A DNA stretch of 64,000 nucleotides, from assembly GCA_013350335.1 (NCBI GenBank), contig CM023540.1, positions 20,031,828 through 20,095,827 on the forward strand, given 5' to 3'. Positions within the stretch are counted from its first letter, which is position 1, and every line of letters starts with the position of its first letter. The translations under genes and the position numbers were made by a program. The stretch is from Chimonanthus salicifolius (Eukaryota > Streptophyta > Magnoliopsida > Laurales > Calycanthaceae). The notes under the pieces are model-generated. The model did no database searches. It was not told the origin of the DNA and saw nothing but the letters and a program-made list of their open reading frames with translations. Positions 37,401 to 50,800 of the stretch are shown piece by piece.

Positions 37401-38793
37401 CGCTCCACATTATAGACCCCCTCTGCGGCGGGGTATTACATTTTATGACCAGAATAACATCCCTTTCTTAGAATTGGGAAAAAAAAAAGAATCTCTAAAT
37501 AAAGCTTATGGGTCCACATGGCCTCTCATCTGTCCAGGTTTTTGAATCTAATATGACATGCAAAATTTAGAAGAGTATTGATTTATAGCAACCATATTTA
37601 TTGTAGGACTCAGCTGGTGTATGCCACTTAAGAAGACTAAGTAATGCTGGTCTAACTCATGTGCATCTGCTGCCGACATTTCATTTTGCTGATGTTCAAG
37701 ATGAAAAGGAGAAATGGAAGCATGTTGGTAAAGTAGTTTTTTTTCAATCAAAACATCGCTCAAGATTATATTACAGATTCAATATCTTATTCATTTCTGT
37801 TCTACTTTATTGTATCGTTTCAGTTCTTTAACGAATTTTACTTGAATTCTTTAATTTCATATTGTTTTCTGCTCTTGTAATTTGCATTTTTGGTTATTTA
37901 TAGGCTTCTTTCTAGAACCACCATTCTTTTGAAGGTGAGATGATCTAAATTTTAGAGTATAAATCAGTTCTTTATTTTCTCCTTTTAATTTCTAAAATCT
38001 TTTTATTTGAGCGATAAGAATGGAGAAATATATTAATAGAAAGAGATTGTACAATAGGGCAATGTTGTCAAAATTGTACTAGTCGGCTCGGTAGCTTAAA
38101 CGATATGAATCGCATGCAAAATTGGAAATGGGTGAAAATCATACGAGTCACCGAGTCGACTCGTACGATTTGCGATTCCATCGCATGAATCGGTAGCTCG
38201 TGTGGTTCTAGGAAGAAAGGAAAGAAAGACCAGGAAGAAGAGGAAGAATCGTGCGATTGAAACATACTTGGTCTTTCTTAGTCTTCTATCTTCTTCTCTT
38301 TCTTTGTTTCTCCTTTTTCTCTTCTGTTCCGCAGTTCTTCGTGTTCCTCTTCTTTCGTTCTTTCACTCGCAGTTCTTTCGTTCTCTTCCGTTACTGTTTG
38401 GTTTTAGGGTTTTATAAACACGCGAAGACTTTACTTCCCGTGGCAGTCCTCACGTGCATGAGTGAGCAGAGGGCCCTTTTTTAGTTAAAAGACTTCTTTA
38501 ACTCTACTTTCTATTACGTTTTTGTGAGTGAACATATGGCCTCTTTAGTTTCAACTTTCAAGAGTTATTATTATTTTTACAATGTTTTTATATTTTAAAA
38601 TTTTACAATCATTTTTTATTAAAAAATCATCTTTTTTTTCTTTCAATCTTTTGTATCTATTTAAAAAAAATAAAAAAATTCTAAATTTTTTATTTTTTAA
38701 ATTATTTGATGATTGCTAATAAAATTTCTTTGATTTATTTATTGGTTTTTTAAATTTATCAGTACTTAATAATTATATTTAATCTTATATTAA

Positions 38794-38824
<31 letters not shown>

Positions 38825-41800
38825 TTGGATTTTTTGGAGATTTTGGAATTTGGATAATAAAATTTTATGAATTATGATGACTTGGATTTTGGAATGTAAA
38901 AACTTTACTTCTAATGTATTTTGATTTTATTTTGCATTGGTACATTTTGTCATGTACTCATGTCATGTATTTGTATATTTACTTATATATTATGAGGAAT
39001 TTAACAAAGCATTTTTTTATCTCATTTTATATGTAATTATAGTATTAATATTAATTTTAGAAAAAATGTTATGAATCTTACGATTCTACGATTTCCGATT
39101 TTTACGATTCACGATTCACACTCCTATGTTATGAATCTTTCCTCTCTGTCACTGGTCCCCCTGTCGATTTTACCCATTCTTTGATCTTAGGATGAGTTTC
39201 CTTGATAGTACAATATCACCCCATCCTTGGATGGAGAAACCTTCCCATCATTCCTTGATGAAGTTCACAAACTTGGGGTCTTCCAACCATGCATTACTAA
39301 AACGGAAGGGTTTTGGGCCCCAATCTATTCTTCAGTATCGAACATTACTTGGTAGAGGTCTGAAATTGGGCTAACCAATTTGATCCGACTTGCATTGGCA
39401 AAGTGAGCATCCCAATCTGAAGAAATAAGGAACCTGTCTAGCCTACTCATAGCCGCCTTAGATTGGCCACTGAACCAAGTGAAACGGCTGCCAATGAGTG
39501 GAAACTAGATCAACTCATTCCTTACTATGACATCGGAGAAAGCCTCCATCGCTCTAGTGTACGCTAGTGTACCCTCTTCCTTCCTCTCCGACGGGTATCT
39601 AACCACATTAAAATTTCCACCCAAACACCACATACTAGAGCTCCAACATTGGATGTCGTCTAGCTCCAACCATAAATTATTTCGATTCCCCTTAGAATTT
39701 GGACCGTAGACATTGGTGAGGCAAATCTCCACTCCCTCATTCACAAGAAGTCCCTTGACTGATATGGATCTTGAGTCCATCTTTCTTGTTGAAACTTTTA
39801 AGGAGGGATTCCACATGATCAGCCCTCCGGTTGTCCTTCCGACGGTTTGATGAAAATATCGTATTCCTGTCTACCCCATATCGCCCTGATCAAAGATGCT
39901 GAAATTTCCTCCCTTTTTGACTCTTGAATTAACAAAATATCAATCTTGTGCTTTTTGATGAATCGCCAAATTGCTCCACTTTTCTCCCAGAGTTCCAAAC
40001 CCTTGACATATTCTATGTGAGGATCCTTATTGAGAACCCCGTCGGCCCCCGAATTCTTTTCTTGCCTTCTTTTCCTGCTGTAATAAACATTGAAGAGTCT
40101 ACTTCTCCCCATCAAGGATTCTACCTCGTTTTGATAATTTGGATGATGAAGACGACGTTTTGTTCCTCATCTTTGCCGACTTGATATCTGTCCCGGCCTG
40201 ATTTTCGCTACTTTAGTGGATGCCTAAAGCCCTGCCGATTTTCAAAATCTCACTCCCACCTTCCTCAGAGTATCTTCGTCTCTTCAAGCTTTTCAGGATT
40301 TCTCCATCTGCTGTCTGGGAAGCATTTCCGATCCCATCACCCTGAAAATCTTCTTCTCTGAACAATCGTTGCAGAGAATCGTCCTTTTCTGAGTGGTCGA
40401 ACGGTTTGAGGTCAAGGAGATCCTCACTTTGCTGCACCATCGTCTGGCTGGCTTCTTCCCTGTGGTTTCTCCCATTCTCTGTCTCCTCTTGCGGTTTGGG
40501 AACAAGAGCGGAAGGCTTCCCTGAGAAATTCCTCCTGAGGTCTGGGAACGACACCCATACCTGGGTTTCTGACTGCTTTATTAATATATTTTCACCTTGT
40601 TACCTTTCAAAAAAAAGATTACTGAGTACATATTGGTTTTCCTGGTAATCCAACCCTTTCTTAATTTCTGTTAAACTTTCAAAGTGCTAAATTCATTAGT
40701 TCAATCTGTTTTCCTTAAAAATAATTTGACCATGGTGCCAGCTGATCTCATATTGATGGGATATGGCTTCAATGATGATTATCTAATCATAATGCTTGAA
40801 CTATTAATTTACTTAAGGAAGCTATCTTGTCTTCCATTAACAAGTTACTTACAGAGTTCCAGTTAGCCAACTAATTTAGATCTGCTTTTTACTGGCGAGC
40901 AGGTGAAGTACTCCAGTACCTGAACCTGTGCAATATCATTTGGCAATAAGAGAATTTTATAATTTTCTTGTGTCATCTTTCTTGGTACCATTCTAGTTGT
41001 TTTTGATGGGGAAACTTTCTACAGATGAAGAGAAACTGGAAGCGTTACCTCCCGATTCAGATGAGCAACAAGCTGAAATTGTGGCTATCCAAGATGAGGA
41101 TGGATATAATTGGGGGTAACATATTGTGCTTTTCTGAGAACAGTGACCGATGTTGGTGTGTTTCACTAACATAACTGAATCATATATTCATTGTGAAGCT
41201 TTTTCTTTCCATTACCTAGGTACAACCCTGTTCTTTGGGGCGTTCCAAAAGGAAGCTATGCAAGCAATCCAAATGGACCCTGCCGTACTCTTGAGTTCCG
41301 GAAAATGATTCAGGTTCTTGTCATAGTTATATGAGCGACAACAGTAGGATAACACTCTAGTGATTAATTCTTCTATCTTTTACTGGTTATATCTTAATTC
41401 CAGGCACTAAATCGCATTGGGCTTCGTGTTGTACTGGATGTTGTCTACAATCATGTGCATGGAAGTGGTCCTCTTGACGATAGCTCTGTGCTTGACAAGG
41501 TCATAATCTTAACCTTTTATTCTGAAGATCAGCATATTGCTTCTGCTCCTCATCAAACTCTGGCTTAAACATCCTGCCATGCTATTGACCATTTTATCTA
41601 GTACTTCTAAATGTTAAAAAATTTACTTTTTATTTGGCAGGTGGTTCCTGGATATTATTTACGGAGGAACACCGACGGATGTATTGAGCATAGCACATGC
41701 ATAAATAATACTGCTAGTGAGCATTTTATGGTGGAACGATTGATTCTTGATGATCTCCTATGTTGGGCAGTTCATTATAAGGTGAAACCCATGACTTGAA

Positions 41801-44800
41801 ATCGTTTTTCTACAAACTTGGTCTTTACAATTGCATTAATTTTAATGATGTGTTGTTTTATGGCTTTCTTATTAGGTTGATGGGTTCCGTTTTGATCTCA
41901 TGGGACACATTATGAAGAAAGCTATGGTATGTAATCTGACCACATTCATCATGCACTTTTTTATGCCCTGCATATGATTATGTTTCTTGCTGCCTATGGA
42001 AGAATTTTGTTACTCGATTCGTTTCCTAAAATTACATTAGCTGGAAGTTCTTTGATTGAATATTCTTTTCACTTTTGCATGGATATTTTTTATGGCAAGT
42101 CATGTTTCTCTGTGACCTAATCCTTGAATTACCTTAAAGAGCGTTTAGTGATAGAATATTTTGAAATTGAATTTTTGACTACTGCTAAAAAAAAATTGAT
42201 TTTTTGACCTCAACCGTTAAGGGTTATAGTAGATTTTGTAAGAGATTCACCTAGGGTCCTGCTCTACTAACCACAAAATAACCTCAGCCTATGGGACTTC
42301 ATCCTTTTACTTCAAGTAATTTCCTTAGGTTATTAGGTTTCACATGTGATGTTGCAAACTTGCAACTTAACAACACCTTATGGGCGAATGCAATTTCTAA
42401 ACCTTCCAATTTTTACTCCATTCCCATCCCAGAAAAGTTGCATTGTTTTCTTGTAATATAAGTAGGTCACTTTTTACTATTGTTTAGTCTGGAGAAGTTA
42501 TTGCATTGCTTTCTTGTAATATAAGTACGTTGAGTATATTAAATACAATATTCCATTTCTTGCCCCATCTTTCAATGATGTATTTTTGGCACTTATAATT
42601 TTGTTAAAGTTGTTAACAACCTGCTTAAACATGATCTGGGCCTCCAATGGGTTAGTTGTCCATTATCCATTGAAATCCAATGAGATTGAGATTTTGTAAA
42701 GATCGGTTTGATCCAAACCTTATATGGTTTGATCATTAAAAATGGGCGATATGCATTTTAAAATAGTCTCAAAACCTTATATGATGCAACTCAATCCAAG
42801 ATCTACCTGATACTGGGAAAGGAGGAATAGGGAGATGTAACAAATTGCTTGTCCTAATCTCTGGTAGTCAGATCGGTGGGGGTTCCTCTGTTTTTGGATC
42901 GTCTCAAAGATTTTGGAAGAAGGCTTCTCTCCCCGTTTAAGCCTTATTGGTGACAAGTGCTTTTTGGTCTCCTTTCCATCAAAGGAAGATCTATTAAGGG
43001 CAGAAAAGAATGCTTCGGTGAACGGCAATTTCCAAGTCCTTGGAAGGTGGTGCCCCAACCTCTTTCTGCACTCAAGAAGAATCTGGCTGCAACGCTTCGG
43101 TGTTCCGTTCCAAGGATGGTCGGAGAGGGTTTTTTGGGCCATTGGAAGCAAAATAGGGATGGTAGTGGAAATCGACGACCGAAATTTGTTGAAGGAGCTC
43201 CCTAAGAATTCTAGTGGAAGTACAGATTACCGATTCAATTCCACTGGAACTGCTGCTAGGTCTGGAAGGTGAAATTTTCCCGGTTCTGATCAGGGAGATC
43301 TTGAAGCCATTTTGTACCAAACTTGCCCATTTATTAAATGGTTGATCCAACTTAAATGACTCATTTATTAAATGTGACCTAGATTCAACAATCTTAAAAG
43401 GGTTGATCTAATTCATACTTGATCATTTATAGATAGGTTAACCTGACCCCAGTATTGTAGCACATGACCTAGCTTAAATTGGTTAGCCGAACCCAGGCTA
43501 TTTATTAGACAATTGACCAAATTTGTCTCGATCAATTATTTAATGTATTCTTGTAACGACCTGTCCCGCTAGCGTGATATTGTCCGCTCTGGGCCTCACA
43601 CACGGTCCACACGGCTTTCAATTGGCCAGTCAATCCACTATTGCTCTCAAAAGGCCTCATGTTAGAAGGAGGAAGGCTACCACCTAAATTCCAGATAATT
43701 TCCAATGCAATTAGCAATGTGGGACTTTTTGGGGTGGGGTATTACAATCTACCCCCCTTAAAGCTATAGCCGTTCTCGGCTCTACACACACAATAACCAA
43801 GCCCACATCTTCAGATAGAGAGTTGAACTATTCTCTGATACCATTTGTAACGACCCGTCCCACTAGCATGATGTTGTCCACTCTGGGCCTCACAATCTGC
43901 CCGCACGACTTTCAATTGGCGAGCCAACCTATTGTTGCTCCCAAAAGGCTTCATGCTAGGAGGAAGGCTACCACCTAAATACCAGGGAATTTCCAATGCA
44001 ACTAGCAATGTGAGACTTTTTAGAGTGGGGTATTACAATTCTACAACTTGATAGAACTTGCATGGTTGATTTGACCCACACTTGACTCATTCATTAAAAC
44101 CTTACTTGAATACTCAAGCTTAAGGTGGTTATCCCTACTCAATCCATTTATTAAATGTTTAACCCAATCTAACTCATACCAAACCCGATTCATTTATTTG
44201 CATGGGAGATGCAAATCTAGTTTAATGCACTATATTATTGTATGGTATGCAGGTTCTTGCAGATTGTATGTGTTAACGTAAATCTCTTACAATTTTGTTT
44301 TTGGAAGAGTGTAGGTGAAAGCAAAATGTGCTCTCCAATGTTTATCAAAGGAAACAAGTAGAGTAGATGGGTCCAAGATCTACATGTAAGGATTGAAGTA
44401 TTAGGTGTTTCTTTTGTGTTCTTCATGTGGAATCATTTTTGGACAATCTCTTTACCAAATTGACAACTCATGTGAGCCATTGTTTAATACTGACGTGGCT
44501 TTTGTTTGACATTAGATATGTAGTGTCAATCTTCACTTTCTATTGTTCATGTTGTCTTAGATATGGTGAAGGATGGGATTTTGGTGAAGTTGCAAAAAAT
44601 GGACGTGGGGTAAATGCATCGCAATTCAATATTTGTGGGACTGGCATAGGGAGGTATGTTTTCATGCTTTTACTTTTGGCCTTTGTTCCAACTATGTTAA
44701 ATTGACTTGTATCTTGTTGTGAATGCAATTTAATTCGACCTGCTGTCACAATGAAGGAAGGATAACCTCAATGAATATGTAGAAAGTATAACATCAGAAC

Positions 44801-47800
44801 TAAATGGTGCAAGCACAATTAGTTTTATTTTTAAATTTAGAATAAATTTAGTCCTAATTTTGTGATTTAAAAAATGATCATATATAAGGTCTAATACAAT
44901 TTTGATTGACATGAAATTAGTTCCATTTGATAGGATATTCAATTACATTTCCAACAGGTCCAAGTTTCTGCAATTTTGACATCTATTGAAGAAATTATGA
45001 CCAATTTTCTAATGGGTATGTTAGAATCACGAATCACTATGTATTTATTTGTTTTTCTATTTGGATCATTTTCTATCTAAATTGTAATATAACTAGCAAG
45101 TTTAGTTGTATTAGAATTAGAAAATATTTAATTTGTTTCTTATTGATCCGCATAATAAGGGCTTTCTCATATCTATGAAAGCAAGTTCTTTATATATATT
45201 AATAAGAGAAGAAAAGAAGAGATTTTTTCGTTTGAATGAAAATTTGTGTATACCTTTCGCGATGGGTTTTCGGAGGCCATATAATTGTTGTGTCATGTTT
45301 CTTAGGCTTGGAAACTTGGGGTTTTTGAGTTTATTTTATTTTATTTTTTTGAACAGTGGCAACGGCTTAATAATAATAATAGAAAAAAAGATGAAAGAGT
45401 ACAAAAAATGGGTCTAAAAGACTTAAACCCAATACAAAAAGTAGACGAAAGAAAAGAAAAAATACATCAAAAAACGAAAAGAACAATACATCCAAAAAGC
45501 ATTCATAAAGCATAAAAGGAGGACAGCCTCTCCCCATATTTTACATGCATGGGGCATCCATATTTTACGCCCATGAGTGTTTTCGTGGTATTTTTTTTTT
45601 CCAATTACTGTATTTGCTTCACTTTATTATTCCAAATTATCTGAGATTTTCAATTGGAGAAGCCTCGGGTTGTAAGAGGATTGTTTGTTATATTGACAGA
45701 TGTAGATGAGTGTATATATTTGTATACTACCACTCACCACCATATAGAGTGGACTTACCTTTTTTTTTCTATTTTTTTTCTTTTATTCCTTCCTTTTTTG
45801 GCTGTACGACACTTTTATTTAAAGAGGTCTCTGCAATCTTAAAGATAAGAAATACAAATATCCTTCCTCTCTTCTCAAATTATGCTTAGCTCAGACACGA
45901 TCTAGGAACTTTTTGTAATTTTTTCCTGACAGGGTACTTTTCTGGAGGGAATTGTTCATTTTCAGTAGTCATTATTCATTTTCTTGCGAGCACTATTCAC
46001 ATTCTAGTTTTTTGCATCATTTTGAACAAAATATTATTTTGGGAATTCTTCTTATTTTTTTCTGGATTTTTGGCTTCTCCATGTCAGTGAAAAGTTATTT
46101 TTTTCCTTTGCACGAAACCCTGTGGAAATAAAACTCAATTTCATCTTGAATGTACATCTCTCAGTTGACTTAGAATCTCCTTGTAAGACCGCCCAACCAT
46201 TTGTCATTTTCTGGTGGCCCACCTTTCTACAACATCAAATTTGTGATCAGATGTTGGTGGGGGCCCATTTGTGATGGTTTTTCAGATCTGATGCATTATT
46301 GGGAGATTTCACCTTGTTAAGAGAGGAAGAAGAAGAACTGATTTGGATTGGCAATTCATTTGGCTCTTTTTCAGTCAAAGTGAAGAAATCGGGACTCCCC
46401 TTCCTTGCTTGGCTTGGAAGAACCACCGCCCCCGCCCCCCCCCCCCCCCCCCCCCCCCAAGACTACAAGCCTTTGTGTGGAGTGTCCTTAAATCTTTGAC
46501 ACTTATCAGAATGGCCTTAAACATAAGGGTTTTACTCAATCCCGTGGAGGACCTCCAGTGCACTTTATGTGGTCTTGCAGAGGAGGATGCGGATCATCTA
46601 TTTATACGCTGTCCTATAACGGGTCAACTTTGGGCAAATTTTATCAACCTAATGGGAATCCCGTGGGTTTTAGACAAGACTTGTGAGGGAGTAATGAGAT
46701 CTTAATCCCTTTGCCTCACCCCGAAGACAAAGGCATCCTGGAACACAATTCCTGAAGCGATCCTGTGGACTATCTGGAAGGAGAGAAATGCAAGGATATT
46801 TCAATCTACGGCTTTTGAGGATATGGAAAATTTCCGTAAGGCAAAGTGTAGGCTATGTGTTTGGCTATTATCTGGGAAGGACTTCAAGGGACTCAAATTT
46901 TCGGATTTCGAGCAATCATGGGAGGGTTCTTTACCTGGAGGACCTAGGAGGACTAAAACCCTAGTCACCTGCCCCCCCACCCACCCCCACACACACATCA
47001 AGGCACTTTTAAATTTAATATAGACGCGGCTGCAAGGGGAAAACCGGGGCCAACAGGAATTGGTGGGGTGTACACGATCATTCTAGAAAATCTTTCATCA
47101 TTTTCTTTGAATCTGTGTGTTGAAAGGAATCAAATGTGGTGGAAATTCTTAGCATTAGGAGAGCTTTGACTAACTGGACTTCCTTGGGGCTAGGAAAATT
47201 GGTTATTGAAAGTGACTCAGCAAATGCAATTAAGTGGGTAACGGGAGTGAAACGACCTCCTTAGAGACTAACGATAGTAGTGAGGAAGATTAGGGAACTA
47301 CTCATTGGCCGAGAGATTTCATTCTCACAAGTCAGTAGATTGGTTAATGGAGTAGCAGATTGCCTCGCGAAACATAGAGGTCTATCTGTGACTGATAGGG
47401 TGGGAGGGGTCATACGGGCTGTTTTGATTGTATTGGGGGGTGTGTCTCATGGATTGGTTTTGTTTCTTCGGGGGTTTGGCTCTATGTTTTGGGCTGATCT
47501 ATATTTTCTTTTCCCCATTCTTAGGGTTTACATCTCCTAAACCCCTCCTTGTTGTTTTTGTTCTTGTTCTTTCATACTATTGTACTTACATTTTTCTTAT
47601 TAATGCATTATGATCTTATTACCGCTCAAAAAAAAGAGAGTGGTTTTAGTTCAGATGCACCGATGGGGTTTATGAATTTCATTTTACACAAGAGGGAATA
47701 CTGATGTGCTCTGTTTAGCATTCCTGTACTGTAATTTTACTTGTTCATATTAGTACAATTTTGTTACAACTTAAAAAAAGGTTGGTTGCCCTCTTATTTT

Positions 47801-50800
47801 TTGGTATTTTACTATTTTGCAATGAATCTCGAGGGGGAATTTGTGATCATTCTAGGCTGGGGCATGAAACTGCAGTCCAGTTTCTAGTCAATTTTTGACA
47901 TGTTTTGTGCTTGGTTTTTCTTTCGAATATGTTTTTAGAGCAACAGTGGTTTGGATTTTGGACTGTGGTTTAGGTTGTTCAGAACCGGCTGGGTCAGATA
48001 GCCAAAGATTGCATAAAAAAATGTGATATATGCAATTTACCTTCTATTCTCAGCACAAGAAACCAGTGATGGAAAACTTTTAAAGATAGATTTTTATTCC
48101 ATGTCTAGAGGAAAATGGAACTGGATATCCAATAGAGCCAATTATGTCTTTATCCAATTCACTGATATCAAGAGCAAATTCTTAGTTGAATTTCTGTGAC
48201 TGAGTTTTTGACTTGATTCCTCTAATGTAACTCTACTCGGTGAAGTTCCTATTCACTTAATTGTCCTAGAATCCACTAGTTGAAATGATTCTTTGTGGCA
48301 TAGAATTATTTGTGGAGTGACAATATTTATCTTACTTTTTCATTTATATCTAATTTACAATTTTCTTTTTCAGCTTTAATGATCGAATACGAGATGCAGT
48401 ACTTGGTGGTTCTCCTTTCAGGTCACCCACTGCAACAAGGTTTCTCAACGGGTCTATTGTTGCAGGTACTCTCTCTCTCTCTCTCAACACCCGTTGTAGA
48501 GGTTTGCTACTATAATGCATGCGATAGGTGGTACATGTTGTAATATTTTGTATTTTATATTTCTTTCCTTCTTTGTCGCCTTGATAGGCTCCCTGTAATC
48601 TATATATACATGTGTACTCTTTTTCTTCATAGTAGAATACAATACATTTAGAAGAGAGAGATTCCTCTCCACTATCTTTTTCTCTTTTTATTAATATTTT
48701 CTTTTTCCAATTTTATTGTTCTACATGGTATCAGGCAGAACCGGATCTCTGCAGTTTCTAAGGAGTAGTTATTTTCCATTTTACTATTCCTCTCGCCAAA
48801 GTTACTGTTCATCACTTGAACCCGGTGGCATCTGATCATCAGATCTGAGGTTTCTGTAGCAGATTTCTTACTCCATCTCTTCTCTATCTCTCTTTCCTGG
48901 CGCTGAGGTTTTTGTAGCATATTTCTTACTCCATCTCTCTTTCCTGGCGACGACAAGTTATTCTAAGCTAGTGCAAAAAGAATTGCTTAGAATTGTTTGT
49001 CATATTGGCAACTTTCACACTCAAATATATCAAACTATAAGAAATGAACCAATTGCTTCAAGACTTTATTAGATGGGTGCCCTAAGTAGCAATGCCAAAG
49101 CCACACATCCTGAGAAGACGAGGTAGAACAAGCTTTAGAGTGGTTGTCAGCTTGATGATTGAAGAAATATAAGTTGTTGGCTTCACGACTACCACCAATA
49201 GTCTGCTTTGTGGTCAAATCCTGAAAGACACATTGAGTAGGATAAAAAAGTACTGAACAATTCAATGACAGAGCAATGGCACTGACAGACAAGAAAGGAA
49301 GTCAAGAAAAGAAGGAGGTTTTGGTATCCTCCACCAGGTTTCTTTAAATTCAATATAGATGGGGCAACAAGGGGTAAGCCTTGCAGGAATAGGAGGGGTA
49401 TTGAGGGGTTCGGATGGGGCATTGTCCATTGTCTTTTTGGAGTTAGGGATTCAAATGAGGCTGAGATCCTAGGGATTAGAAAAGCTTTGTCCTTGAGGGT
49501 GAGATATGGTCGGGAGAAACTTATAATAGAAGGGGATTCGACGAATGCGATCAAACGAGTTGGGGGTTGCAAGCATCCTTCTTATAGACTAGTCTCAATA
49601 ACTAAGGAGACCAGGGCATTGAGCGCTGGCAGAGGGGTATCTTTATGCTAATTAGGAGGTCGGCGAATGGCATCGCGGACTTTTTGGCAAAGTGCGGGGT
49701 GGGTGGGGAACACGAGGGTGTTTACTTCCTTTAGCTTTGGATATGAGTTTGTAAAGAAGGGTGGCATTGATTGTTTCTTGGTCCTGGGTTTCATATTTTC
49801 TTTGTATTATCTCTATATTTTTCCGTTTCTTCGTCGGGTATAAATCTCTTATACCTGCTATATGTACTTTTCTTTTAATATAATTTCTTCTATTAATACT
49901 CAAAAAAAGGGGGGCACTAACAGACAAGAGTTCGAGATAAATGAGGAACATGTAAGACATATGATGAACCAAGACTAGAAGATAAGAGGATGGTCTATTT
50001 ACCCGCAGTATCAGTGAAAGAACCATTGACTAATTTCACTTTTCCAAGAGAAAGAGGAGAAAGCATTGAAAAAAGATGGAACATACCAGCCATATGATCA
50101 TTAGCTCTAGAATGGATAATCTAGGAACTATTAGGTGAAGCATGGAGGGTAAGTAGCGTAGTACCTGATTGATCTGTAGCAACATGGGAGACCTCAAAGG
50201 ATTGAAGATTCTTCATTTGTGACCTGTCTTGCTGCACGGAGGCATATTCACATTTAGACACTCGAATGATGTCATCTTTAGCAACAGAGGAAGGGAATTC
50301 AATGTGATGGGCCTTCTTAGAGGGGGGGCAGCCATGAATCTTATAACGTGAATCAACATAGTGATTGGTCATCTTGCAGTACGTGTGAAACCAAGTACCT
50401 TTCTTTTTTGTCTCTTTGGTATCTCTCTGGTCATCATTCATCATGTCCTTTCTTTTGAAAGAGGAAGGTCCCTTAGAGACGAGAGTCGATCGATCAATAG
50501 GCACAAAGGCAGAGGACATGACTAGGCAACGTCTTTCATCGCTACTCAATGTAGAATAGACTCATTTAGAGGTGAAAGAGGTTATTTGCTTAGAATTTGG
50601 CCGTGAGTAGGCTCAAAGTCAGGATTAAGGCCAACTAGTAAGTCAAAGGTGCACCTTTTTTTAACACATTTTCAGTGGAGCAAAATATCTATAGGTTTCT
50701 CAAATTGAGGATTCTTAAGCTAATCAAGTTCCAACCAATAACTCTTCATTTTTTAGCAATATTGAATGAGAGATAACTCCTCCCCATGTCGAAGATTGGC

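Noticed and set aside
36680..37440. Cassandra-type TRIM with 5S rRNA in its LTR
   Set aside because: The gtaacgaccc start made me think of it, but I see no 5S rRNA promoter or body in any of the LTRs.
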